Source: Desulfobacteraceae bacterium (GTDB taxonomy: Bacteria > Desulfobacterota > Desulfobacteria > Desulfobacterales > Desulfobacteraceae). Taken from it: a DNA stretch of 64,000 bases. Positions 26,779 through 34,577 of the stretch are shown here, one piece after another. A model generated the notes under the pieces. The model searched no databases. It had not been told where the DNA came from and was given only the letters and a program-made list of their open reading frames with translations. A program made the position numbers and the translations under genes. Where the stretch lies: NCBI GenBank assembly GCA_016744295.1, contig JADGEQ010000026.1, forward strand, positions 1 to 64,000, given 5' to 3'. Position 1 is the stretch's first letter. Each line of letters opens with the position of its first letter.

Positions 26779-26802
26779 AAGGCCCCCCCGGGATAATTCA
26801 TT

Positions 26803-26979
26803 TTAGCATTTCACCACTTTAACTTTTGTCCCGATCCATTCCGGCGGTAAATAGACCCTCCCGCTGTTACCGCTGGACTTAACCGTTTTTTCGATCAGTT
26901 CTTCCCCATAAATTTCAAACTTAACCTTGCGGTGAGAAGATTGTTCAAGCTTGTCATTTTTTTCATCGTCATTGGCCAT
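26803..26979 (-). CDS. Small DUF2080/AbrB-like protein
   Basis: A 58-residue open frame starting at an ATG with AGGAG 9 bases upstream. The first 17 residues are charged (N-D-D-E-K-N-D-K). The core runs E-K-T-V-K-S-S-G-N-S-G-R-V-Y-L-P-P-E-W-I-G-T-K-V-K-V. The K-S-G/S-G-N-S-x-R-V-Y-L-P pattern is that of the DUF2080 'transposon-encoded' small proteins, which look like single AbrB/SpoVT swapped-hairpin DNA-binding units. It is the first gene after the predicted bcr promoter and ends 24 bases before bcrC, so it may regulate this operon. That role is an inference; the coding call rests on motif plus ribosome site. Confidence 0.7.
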   Translation of the reverse strand: MANDDEKNDKLEQSSHRKVKFEIYGEELIEKTVKSSGNSGRVYLPPEWIGTKVKVVKC

Positions 26980-27044
26980 GATATTTAAACTCCTGTTTAC
27001 AAAATAGCCATTACAGGGGGATAATTCAGCTATTACTAGGATGT

Positions 27045-27073
27045 TTTATAGATACATTACAGCTACACGTCAA
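27045..27073 (-). promoter_or_regulatory. Predicted promoter of the bcr-like/bamQ/bamA operon
   Basis: Reading leftwards, TTGACG (27068-27073) and TATAAA (27045-27050) are 17 bases apart, about 65 bases before the first start codon. It is a strong sigma70-type match. The remaining gap to 27394 is AT-rich and shows nothing else clear beyond a repeated tataggac (about 27252 and 27313). Confidence 0.65.
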
Positions 27074-27394
27074 GAATTTATTATTATTTATTTTCGTGAC
27101 ACACATCATCGAAAGAATTAAAAATTCTGGATTTTAACTCAAAAAAACATCTAATTTTAAATAGTTAGGAATAATTGATACCCAAATCAATTGACATATC
27201 AACAATAATGAGATTATTTTTTTTATTTAAAATAGTTTGAAAGGTATTCGATATAGGACTGAAAACCATTAAAAATGGCGGGTATGGCACCTATATCCCA
27301 TAAATCATGAGGCTATAGGACTAATCCACCAGTTCAAGGATCTGAAAAATAAAAAAGAGGGAGGCGTTATTCACGCTATTTTACTGATAACAAC

Positions 27395-27910
27395 TTAAAA
27401 ATATAGCTGAATCGTTCCTGCACAGTTCCCGGTTAAGGGCATAATACATTTTTCAATCTCAGGATTAAATTTATGTTGTATTCCCAATGTGTTAAGCCAG
27501 CATTTTATTCTGAAAAGCACACCACATTCGTATTTGTCGATGACACCCAACCGATTTACCCCTGTATAGGCAAAACAATCTCCCTGGGGAAAATCCCAGC
27601 TCATCTTGTTCTCTCCTGGAAAATCAAACCTGATATTCATAAAATCAGGTATCATCAAGTTAGCGGCTTCCTTAAAAAACATCTCAAACGCTTCATAGGT
27701 TTCAACCTTTTTTTCAAATCCAAGAATTTGTCCAATTCGGTGTAATTCAATTGCAGACAATGATTTGATGGCAGCTTTGTTAATTTTATTGGTTGTCTCA
27801 ATTCCAAATTCTTCCAGACAATGGAAAAACCACATGCCGTCATGTGTCATCCAGCACTTGGTCAAAAGATCAGTTGTTTCTTTTTGGACAATATTTTCAA
27901 CAGTTCGCAA
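27395..27910 (-). CDS. DUF6125-like protein
   Basis: A 171-residue protein resembling DUF6125 proteins, annotated by some as L-2-amino-thiazoline-4-carboxylate hydrolase-like. The likeness is in the N-terminal helical part (D-G-M-W-F-F-H-C-L-E-E-F-G) and a C-terminal cysteine set (K-Y-E-C-G-V, I-K-C-W, E-K-C-I, G-N-C-A-G-T-I). These cysteines could bind metal or a small ligand, but no enzymatic role is established that I can rely on. It starts at TTG with GGAG 6 bases upstream, only 2 bases after the stop of the preceding gene, so the two form a small operon. It is more AT-rich than the bam block. Confidence 0.65.
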   Translation of the reverse strand: MRTVENIVQKETTDLLTKCWMTHDGMWFFHCLEEFGIETTNKINKAAIKSLSAIELHRIGQILGFEKKVETYEAFEMFFKEAANLMIPDFMNIRFDFPGENKMSWDFPQGDCFAYTGVNRLGVIDKYECGVLFRIKCWLNTLGIQHKFNPEIEKCIMPLTGNCAGTIQLYF

Positions 27911-27912
27911 TT

Positions 27913-28374
27913 CTATCTCCTTTTGTTCATTTTTCCACCGTGGTAGTAAAGAACGTAAACTTGTTCAGTGTTCTCATATATGCTTTCAACACCATGAAAA
28001 CGATCCAAAGTCCCTGCTTGTATATTTTCATACCTTAACTTATCTTTTTCAAATTTAGCAGGCCCCCTAAAAGGTTTTTCAGATGTAATCAACAGCATCG
28101 CTTCCCTAAGAAAAGAATAAATATTATTAGGAGCAGAATGATCAGGCAACACCTCGCCATAATAATTCATAATCCAGATCAATGAGGCGTCCTCATCATA
28201 TATTTTTTCAACACCAGCAAAGGGGTTAAATCCATTATAGCGGTCCAAATATCTGTACCCGTCTGCTATCAGTTCAAACCCCAGAGAGCCGTCGTTAATT
28301 TTTTTTTCCTGTCCGCCGCCCCCACTTGCATAACCTGAAACTTTAGCCTTTCTAACGAAATCCGCCAGGGTCAT
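27913..28374 (-). CDS. DUF5680-like protein
   Basis: A 153-residue protein of the DUF5680 type: F-V-R-K-A-K..Y-A-S-G-G-G-G near the start, Y-R-Y-L-D-R-Y-N-G-F-N-P-F-A-G in the middle, and I-W-I-M-N-Y-Y-G at about 68-75. In other bacteria this domain can follow an XRE helix-turn-helix; here it stands alone. The repeated Y-x-D-R-Y-x-G-x-x-P-F-x-G..E pattern recurs in weaker form later (L-D-R-F-H-G-V-E), suggesting an internal duplication. The function is unknown. Its ATG has an AAGGA site, and it is coupled to the DUF6125-like gene downstream. Confidence 0.65.
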   Translation of the reverse strand: MTLADFVRKAKVSGYASGGGGQEKKINDGSLGFELIADGYRYLDRYNGFNPFAGVEKIYDEDASLIWIMNYYGEVLPDHSAPNNIYSFLREAMLLITSEKPFRGPAKFEKDKLRYENIQAGTLDRFHGVESIYENTEQVYVLYYHGGKMNKRR

Positions 28375-28550
28375 ATTTTTTCCTTAATTTGCATTCCTAT
28401 TTGTCTTGATTACTTTCAAAAAAAGTATTCATTAAGTAAATTTATCTTGTGTGATTTCTATCTAAGGAGCTGAGCTCTGTCAAGAGAAAACAGCACAGAC
28501 AATTGAAACAAGAGTCTGAAAAGTTTTTACTTCTTTTTCCAGTGCTTATA

Positions 28551-28590
28551 ATGAAACAGATATCCAAAGTATTTTGGATATCTGTTTCAT
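28551..28590. terminator. Perfect 18-bp palindrome after the rubredoxin gene
   Basis: Exact 18-base arms at 28551-28568 and 28573-28590 flank a gtat loop. It lies 107 bases past the rubredoxin stop. The layout matches the 17-bp palindrome after emo (loop gtgt), and again no clear U-run follows. The rest of the gap 28375-28696 has no gene. Confidence 0.5.
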
Positions 28591-28696
28591 TCAGCCGATT
28601 AACAGCTTCTGTCAATAGTATACTTTACGCCTTGTCTTTTGGATAAAGAAATGGGGAAATGACTTTTGACAAAACTATCTTTCCGTATTTTAATTA

Positions 28697-28906
28697 TTAT
28701 TTACCCTCAGCTAATGTTGACCCCGGTCCGGCTAAAGGTCTAAAGGTCTTTTTTGATGATCCACAGAAGGGACATTCCCAATCATCCGGAAGATCTTTAA
28801 AAGCTGTCCCCGGAGGAGTATTTGTCTTTGGTTCGCCTTTGTCAGGGTCATAAACATATCCGCAATTGTGTATTTGACATTGATACATATCTTTTGGGTC
28901 TGCCAT
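28697..28906 (-). CDS. Rubredoxin, CxxxxC type
   Basis: A 69-residue rubredoxin. The C-terminal iron motif is ordinary ([11 protein letters not shown]). The first motif is [10 protein letters not shown], that is C-x4-C-G instead of C-x2-C-G, like the second rubredoxin (Rd-2) known from some Desulfovibrio. The two extra residues widen the loop near the iron and may shift its potential. There is also a Pro/Gly-rich tail of about 14 residues. It probably carries electrons to rubrerythrin or to the double-rubredoxin oxidoreductase encoded just upstream. A 285-base gap separates it from rubrerythrin, so it may have its own promoter. Confidence 0.9.
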   Translation of the reverse strand: MADPKDMYQCQIHNCGYVYDPDKGEPKTNTPPGTAFKDLPDDWECPFCGSSKKTFRPLAGPGSTLAEGK

Positions 28907-29152
28907 TTTAATTCTCCTTTTCTAAGTAAATTAATTCAATGTTAAACGATTAAAGCGGGGTATGTCTTAACCCAGCTCATAGGTGAAATGAATCGTCCCA
29001 TTTGCTATAGATGAGAGAATGAAACACAACCGCCACGAAAAAAGAGGCGATTCATGAAATCAATTATAGACAGATTCTCAAATCTAATCAAGGGAACTGT
29101 TTTTGAATAATCAGAACGGGGACCCAAATTTTATTAAAAATCCAAAATAATT

Positions 29153-29184
29153 GCTGTGAGCAGCATAATTTTACTCCTCACAGC
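29153..29184 (-). terminator. Predicted terminator after rubrerythrin
   Basis: Perfect 8-bp arms (gctgtgag at 29153-29160, ctcacagc at 29177-29184) with a 16-base loop lie just past the rubrerythrin stop. The coding strand continues with AATTATTTTGGATTTTT, a loose U-rich tract. Confidence 0.5.
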
Positions 29185-29191
29185 ATTCTTC

Positions 29192-29692
29192 TTATGCGAC
29201 TTCGGTAAACTTGTCACCGGGGACATTACAGATAGGGCAGGTATCTGGTATATCATTTTCTACTGTATTGCCGCAGACAGGGCATACATAGATAGATGCC
29301 TGGGGGAGATCACCGCCATCTTTGACCGCTTCAAATGCCTTGTTGTAAAGGCTATAGTGAATTTCTTCAACGGCTAAAGCATTTTTAAAAGAAAATTCGG
29401 CTGGCTTGTTTCCTTCTTCCTGAGCCGTTGCCAGGAAACCCGGATACATTTCTTTGAATTCATGCCCTTCACCGGCAATGGCTTCTTCAAGATTTTCGGT
29501 GGTGGTTTTTATACCGCCCATTACTCGAAGATGTGCATGTGCATGGATTGTTTCTGCCTCTGCTGCTGCACGAAAAAGCTTTGCAACCTGTGGGAATCCA
29601 TCGTCATCTGCTTTTTTTGCAAAGGCCAGATATTTTCTGTTGGCCTGACTTTCACCTGCGAATGCGTCTTGTAAATTTTCCATTGAACCCAT
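29192..29692 (-). CDS. rbr: Rubrerythrin
   Basis: A 166-residue rubrerythrin. The four-helix di-iron domain shows the E-S-Q-A-N-R-K-Y pattern near 14-21, E-A-E-T-I-H-A-H near 46-53, and E-E-I-H-Y near 113-117. A C-terminal rubredoxin-like domain has C-P-V-C-G and C-P-I-C. It reduces hydrogen peroxide with electrons from rubredoxin, protecting anaerobes from oxygen exposure. It lies 15 bases after the double-rubredoxin/glutamate-synthase-like gene and in the same unit as a PerR-like repressor, which fits peroxide control. Length and ligands are normal. Confidence 0.94.
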   Translation of the reverse strand: MGSMENLQDAFAGESQANRKYLAFAKKADDDGFPQVAKLFRAAAEAETIHAHAHLRVMGGIKTTTENLEEAIAGEGHEFKEMYPGFLATAQEEGNKPAEFSFKNALAVEEIHYSLYNKAFEAVKDGGDLPQASIYVCPVCGNTVENDIPDTCPICNVPGDKFTEVA

Positions 29693-29706
29693 AATTTTTC
29701 TCCTTT

Positions 29707-31296
29707 TTAAACGTGTTGAATATTTGTATGGTTTGAAATTTCAGAGTTGGTGGTACAGATATCATTTTCTGAAAGAGAATGAACATTTTCGTTCCCACTC
29801 AATCTGGCAAAATCCTTAATTTCTTCTGTATTGACTTTAAAAAAATTGGCTACCCGTGCGGCAGATTGTTCAACATCAAGGCGGGCACGAAGGGCTGGGT
29901 CCTGCGTGGCAATCCCCACCGGGCATTTACCAGTATCACAAATTCGATATTGCTGGCATCCCAAAGCCATCATCAGGGATGTTCCCAGAGCAACTGCATC
30001 CGCTCCCAGGGCAAGCGCCTTTGCGAAATCCGATGAGACCCTGAATCCCCCCGTAATTATTAATGAAATATGATCTGCTTTCAATTCTCGTAATATTTCT
30101 TTTGTTCTTGCAAGAGCAAATATCGTAGGCACTGAAGCTGAATTTTTGACAAATTTCGGAGCAGACCCTGTACCACCTGCACGTCCATCAATGGTAATGA
30201 AATCCACTCCGGCATAAACAGCGATTTTAATATCTTCTTCAAGGTGTCCTGCCGCAAGTTTAATCCCGATAGGTTTCCCGCCGCTTTTTTTCCTTAATTG
30301 CTCAATGGTCACTTTCAAATCATCTTTACTTCTGATATCTGGAAAACATGAAGGACTTGTAATATCTTTCCCTTCCCGGAAACCCCTTACTTTGGCAATC
30401 TCCTTGGTAACCTTATGACCGGGAAGATGTCCTCCCATCCCGGGTTTTGCTGATTGTCCAAATTTGATTTCAATGGCATCAACTTTTTGTAAATTTTCAT
30501 CGGTAACACTATATTTGTTGGGAACATATTCAAAAATATATTTATATGAGGCTGCCAGGGATTCGGATAAAATACCTCCCTCCCCTGAACTCATGGCTGT
30601 TTTAATTTGGGCGCTGCCCTTTGCCAAAGCCAACTTGGCTTCCTTTGAAAGTGCGCCAAAGGACATATGTGTGACAAAAATAGGACTTTCCATTACAAGG
30701 GGGACCATTGCGGCAGGCCCTATAATCGTGCGAGTTTGCACCGGTCGACTTTTGTTAAGCGGCAATTTGAATAGCTGGGCACCTTTAAAAAGAATGTCAT
30801 CCCAGGAAAATGTTGGTACCTGAGTGCGCATGGGCTCAGAAATGGGTTTGCCCGTGCTAGAGATTTTATGAATATCGCTCATATTGGATTCAAAATCATC
30901 TGATGCCCGCTGCCACTCTCCAAGATAATCATCCAAAATATCGACTTTCTTAGATATTTGTATGTTTCCCATTGAACCTCTTCCCATACAGGCAAAGCTT
31001 GTCTTATCGGACCCGCATACCGGACATGTCCATTGTGAAAGCGCATTCCATTTAACAGTCTCGGCTGCCTCATCATATAGAAAAGAGCACAAACTGCATT
31101 CATACTTTTCAAAAGCAATGTTCTTGGACTCAATTGCAATCTCAAAAGTTTGTTTCTCTTGGTTGATACTGGTGAATGCTGATTTAGGAGAACCACATAT
31201 GGGACAAACCCAATCCTCAGGTAAATCTTCCCACTTGATTGATTCTTTGGTTTCATCATAAATGTGGGAACAAAGATTACATTTCCAGTCTGTCAT
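29707..31296 (-). CDS. Double-rubredoxin/glutamate-synthase-like FMN protein
   Basis: A 529-residue fusion. Two rubredoxin domains come first (C-N-L-C-S-H..C-P-I-C-G at 5-36, C-S-L-C-S-F..C-P-V-C-G at 65-93). A glutamate synthase FMN-binding domain follows from about 150 to 500, with G-G-H-L-P-G-H-K-V near 288, R-A-G-G-T-G-S-A-P and C-Q-Q-Y-R-I-C..C-P-V-G-I-A for an FeS cluster. It lacks the glutamine amidotransferase and GltD parts, so it is probably not a normal glutamate synthase. The rubredoxin domains suggest it takes or gives electrons to rubrerythrin or free rubredoxin. It lies between perR and rbr with short gaps. The true substrate is unknown. Confidence 0.85.
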   Translation of the reverse strand: MTDWKCNLCSHIYDETKESIKWEDLPEDWVCPICGSPKSAFTSINQEKQTFEIAIESKNIAFEKYECSLCSFLYDEAAETVKWNALSQWTCPVCGSDKTSFACMGRGSMGNIQISKKVDILDDYLGEWQRASDDFESNMSDIHKISSTGKPISEPMRTQVPTFSWDDILFKGAQLFKLPLNKSRPVQTRTIIGPAAMVPLVMESPIFVTHMSFGALSKEAKLALAKGSAQIKTAMSSGEGGILSESLAASYKYIFEYVPNKYSVTDENLQKVDAIEIKFGQSAKPGMGGHLPGHKVTKEIAKVRGFREGKDITSPSCFPDIRSKDDLKVTIEQLRKKSGGKPIGIKLAAGHLEEDIKIAVYAGVDFITIDGRAGGTGSAPKFVKNSASVPTIFALARTKEILRELKADHISLIITGGFRVSSDFAKALALGADAVALGTSLMMALGCQQYRICDTGKCPVGIATQDPALRARLDVEQSAARVANFFKVNTEEIKDFARLSGNENVHSLSENDICTTNSEISNHTNIQHV

Positions 31297-31316
31297 ATTT
31301 CTTATCCCTTATTTTG

Positions 31317-31775
31317 TTAATCCGATATGATTTTGTCATTAATTTCACATCCACGGCAAATACCCTGTACCTGAAGACTCCCGACCGTCCCTATGGCCTT
31401 TAGAGATTCCTGAATGTCCAATGTATCCATTTGCTCACTGTTAAAATCTAGGATCAAACCGCATTTTGTACAAATAAAATGGTGATGCGGATTTAGGTTT
31501 GGATCAAAACGTGTTCTTTCTCGGGAAGGTCCTATTGTCGTAATTAATCTCATGTCTTTAAATAACCACAATGTCCTGTAGACGGTATCCAAAGAAATGT
31601 TTGCTAATTGTTTTTTTACTTTTTTGTAAACAGTTTCTGCATCTGGATGATTTGGATTCTGAATGAGTTCAGAATAAATCTTCATGCGCTGTTGGGTACA
31701 TTTAACGCCCGCCTCTTGACAGATGTTTTTAAAATGGACCAGAGATCGTGGCTGTTTTTGGGTTGAATTTTTCAT
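31317..31775 (-). CDS. perR: PerR/Fur-family repressor
   Basis: A 152-residue Fur-family regulator. A winged helix occupies about 1-90 (C-T-Q-Q-R-M-K-I-Y-S-E-L, then H-P-D-A-E-T-V-Y). Metal ligands follow in H-H-H-F-I-C-T-K-C-G near 97-106, with a C-terminal C-R-G-C-E pair. The structural zinc site C-x2-C is present twice, as in PerR and Fur. It is first in a unit with the double-rubredoxin protein and rubrerythrin, so peroxide sensing (PerR) is more likely than iron sensing. A candidate operator lies just before it, suggesting autoregulation. The Fur/PerR distinction is from context. Confidence 0.87.
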   Translation of the reverse strand: MKNSTQKQPRSLVHFKNICQEAGVKCTQQRMKIYSELIQNPNHPDAETVYKKVKKQLANISLDTVYRTLWLFKDMRLITTIGPSRERTRFDPNLNPHHHFICTKCGLILDFNSEQMDTLDIQESLKAIGTVGSLQVQGICRGCEINDKIISD

Positions 31776-31788
31776 AATTTAAAATATA

Positions 31789-31808
31789 AATAAGAATTCG
31801 TTCCTATT
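31789..31808. promoter_or_regulatory. Candidate PerR operator
   Basis: A 20-base imperfect inverted repeat, AATAGGAA-N4-TTCTTATT on the coding strand with 7 of 8 bases matched, lies between a TTGACA -35-like hexamer (at about 31836-31841) and the perR start. It resembles Fur-family boxes in size and AT content. The remaining gap up to 32005 holds nothing else clear. Confidence 0.45.
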
Positions 31809-32005
31809 AAAAACCATATTTGTTGAGTGCTTGTCAAGAACAAATATCAATCCCATGAATTATCAATCAAGGAAATACTCACGATGCATTGACTAGGCCC
31901 ATTTGGAAAAAATCAAACCATAAATGGATCAGACATACCCTAGATGCTGAATGATAATATTCAGGTTTAGATAGCTGCCCAGGTCTTTTTTTATCTTGGA
32001 AATAT

Positions 32006-34156
32006 TTATAACAAATTTTTTAATTGATTCAACTGCCCTTCAAGAACCTGTCTTTTTGGAGAGGGGGACTCACACAGGGTCAGGACAAAATCCCCAGTGG
32101 TGATGATATTTTTCCACCTGGGCCTTAGCGGTAGGGTATCGGGACTCAGGTATTTGTCAAGGGTCTGGGTCCTGGCCCATCCGTCTTTGTCGATGTAGAC
32201 ATTCCAAAGCCTTGACTGTTCTGCGAGATCTGCCTTTGTATTTCCTGTTGTTTCAAACCAGAGGTCAAGGGCCGTATTCATGACCTGGACGGCAAGGGTT
32301 CGTTTGGTGTTTTGGTTTTCCCGGTTCCAGGGAGAGTTTGCATGGTCCAGAAGCCGGTCCAGGGTGTTGGTGATTTGATCATCGGGAACCATTCGGTATA
32401 GGAGGGTTTGCAGGTTTTCCTGCCGTTCGTGGTCCGCCTTTAATTGAAGAATGGGATTTTCCTGGGCAGAGGGGTTTTCACCTTGCTGTTCCGGCTGGTG
32501 CGGTGTCAGGGTGATAAATCCCAAGTCATCCCCGTCCAGGTCCAGAAGGGACAGGGATAAATTTAGGTGGACAAGGACCGCACCAGCACATTGAACATCA
32601 ACATCCTTGTAATTGGCTGCTCCCGGGGTTCGGCTCGCCCGGGCCACAGCAGCACCCAGGCTCTCCGCTTTTCCGCCCAGGCCATTGGGAATCAGGTCAA
32701 CGGCAGCCCGACCCAGGATATCCCGGGACCGATGGCCGGTGAGCCGTTCAAAGGCATGATTTGTAAAGGCGATTTCCATGGCAGGGTTGACGGCCAAAAG
32801 GGCATGGTCAATGCGGTCAAGCATTCCGGCCAGACGGCGTTCGGTCAATTTCAAACCCTGGTGCCGTTTTTCCATTAGATCCAGTTTGCCGGTCAGGGTG
32901 TCAATGGTGGAAAAGGCCCGGGAAAACCGCATGAAAATAAAAACCGAATAAAACAAAATAAAAAAGAAGGTACCGAAAGGGGCCAGGGCCGGGGTTTGAA
33001 TCAGATGCAAATCGTTGAGAACATCATTGACTCCGGCCAGAGCCAGGATCAGGTATCCCGGCGCCAGAATAAGGGCGGATTTTTTCTTGTGGATCAAATC
33101 TCTGGCCAGCATGGCAAAAAGATAGATCATTGCGCTCAGGGAGACCAGGAGATAGAACAGAATCCGGGGATCAAATGCGTTGGGAGGAGTGATCAAAATA
33201 TAGGCCAGGTAGAGCCCGCCCATTGTCTGGTAGAACCGGTTGATCCAAAGGGAAAATCGATTGGGAAAAAGGGCATGAAAGAACATCACCATAAGGGGAA
33301 CGGCTAATCCGTATGGCAGCAAGGTCAAATCAATGGAAAGCCGCCAGGGAAGCCAGGGAAACAGATTGGCCATGAGGCAGCCGCCGTTGATCCCGAACAG
33401 GTCCTGGATGGCCCACAGGCAACTGTATATGCCAAAATAAAGATTGACCCTCTCTTGTCTGCGAATGAGAAACAGGGTCAGATGGAGCAGGCCCATGATC
33501 ATCAGGACACCCCCGAGGATCCCTGTGAAAACCCATTTCTGGGTTACCATCTGCTGGATATCCCTTTGGTGACCCAGCCAGATGGAGGTGTTGATGCCGC
33601 CCTGGGCATTATGAAAATTGGAAAGCCGGATCCGGATGTCCATGGGTTCCCCGGTCGGTTCAAACCGGACAAACACAGAGTGGCGGTCCGGGATTTCAGT
33701 GTCCCGGACTTGACCTAGCTGGCCGCTGCTTCCCTTCCAAATTCCATTGACCTGGACCGCACAGACGGAAAGGGCATCAGGAATGAACAGGGTATCGGGC
33801 CCGTTTTTGCCCCTTTTGAGACCTTTTACCTTGAGCCTGTATGTGGCATACCCTGTTGGTGGCAGCGGGCCTTTTTTTGTCGACCCATTCTGCCAGAGGC
33901 CTGGAATGGCGATGGTATCAATGGTATTAATAGCCCCTGATTCCGGAAGAATCTCTTCGGGTTTTGGAAAATATTTCCAATAAAATTCCCATTTTCCATC
34001 AAGCCGGGCCGGTCCCTGTTGCTTAAAATTCCAATCGGTCAGGTCTATACCGCCCATTTCAACCATGGGCCGGTGGGGCCTGCAACCGGAAACCATGGCA
34101 AGGGTTACCAGAATCAAGATCAGCATCCAGAAAGCAGGGGCAGATTTAACAGACAT
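32006..34156 (-). CDS. 7TMR-DISM lipoprotein sensor with PAS domain
   Basis: A 716-residue membrane sensor. I chose the ATG at 34156, because it opens a signal peptide with lipobox (V-S-G-C) at residues ~22-25. The longer TTG start at 34225 would bury it. Next are an extracytoplasmic 7TMR-DISM ligand-binding region (about 30-205), seven transmembrane helices (about 205-415), a coiled stretch and a PAS domain (about 450-560). The last 130 residues have no histidine kinase, GGDEF or adenylate cyclase motif, so the output is unknown. It faces the LEPR surface-protein/secretion array from the opposite strand, with 352 to 420 bases between, and may control it. That link is positional only. Confidence 0.75.
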   Translation of the reverse strand: MSVKSAPAFWMLILILVTLAMVSGCRPHRPMVEMGGIDLTDWNFKQQGPARLDGKWEFYWKYFPKPEEILPESGAINTIDTIAIPGLWQNGSTKKGPLPPTGYATYRLKVKGLKRGKNGPDTLFIPDALSVCAVQVNGIWKGSSGQLGQVRDTEIPDRHSVFVRFEPTGEPMDIRIRLSNFHNAQGGINTSIWLGHQRDIQQMVTQKWVFTGILGGVLMIMGLLHLTLFLIRRQERVNLYFGIYSCLWAIQDLFGINGGCLMANLFPWLPWRLSIDLTLLPYGLAVPLMVMFFHALFPNRFSLWINRFYQTMGGLYLAYILITPPNAFDPRILFYLLVSLSAMIYLFAMLARDLIHKKKSALILAPGYLILALAGVNDVLNDLHLIQTPALAPFGTFFFILFYSVFIFMRFSRAFSTIDTLTGKLDLMEKRHQGLKLTERRLAGMLDRIDHALLAVNPAMEIAFTNHAFERLTGHRSRDILGRAAVDLIPNGLGGKAESLGAAVARASRTPGAANYKDVDVQCAGAVLVHLNLSLSLLDLDGDDLGFITLTPHQPEQQGENPSAQENPILQLKADHERQENLQTLLYRMVPDDQITNTLDRLLDHANSPWNRENQNTKRTLAVQVMNTALDLWFETTGNTKADLAEQSRLWNVYIDKDGWARTQTLDKYLSPDTLPLRPRWKNIITTGDFVLTLCESPSPKRQVLEGQLNQLKNLL

Positions 34157-34577
34157 CGGATCAGCAGGGAGGGACAATTTTATTTTTCCTGTTTTCTCAG
34201 CGGTTTTACAGGGCTTCCATGGCAAAATAGTCTTATTAAGACAAATGCCCTTTGTTTGTCAAGGATAAGGATTGTAAAATTTTCAAATTGAACATCCGTT
34301 AATAAAACCCGGGGTAAGACCGCCACTCTGGAAGAATTATTTCGGTCCTATCTCGGTCCGGACAAACGTATCCGGCATGTATTTTTTGGGGTCTGCCCAG
34401 GCCAATCAGGGCAAAGTATACACAAAGTTGTAAAACATTTCTCTTTCATAATAGGTTGTTACAAAACTTTCACAGGTTTTCACAGGGAAAAAACTTTTCA
34501 CAAATCGGCATATGTGTTGAATTACATGGACTCAAAATATTTCTGCTGGGGCAGGACAATAAAAACAGGGTTAGATT

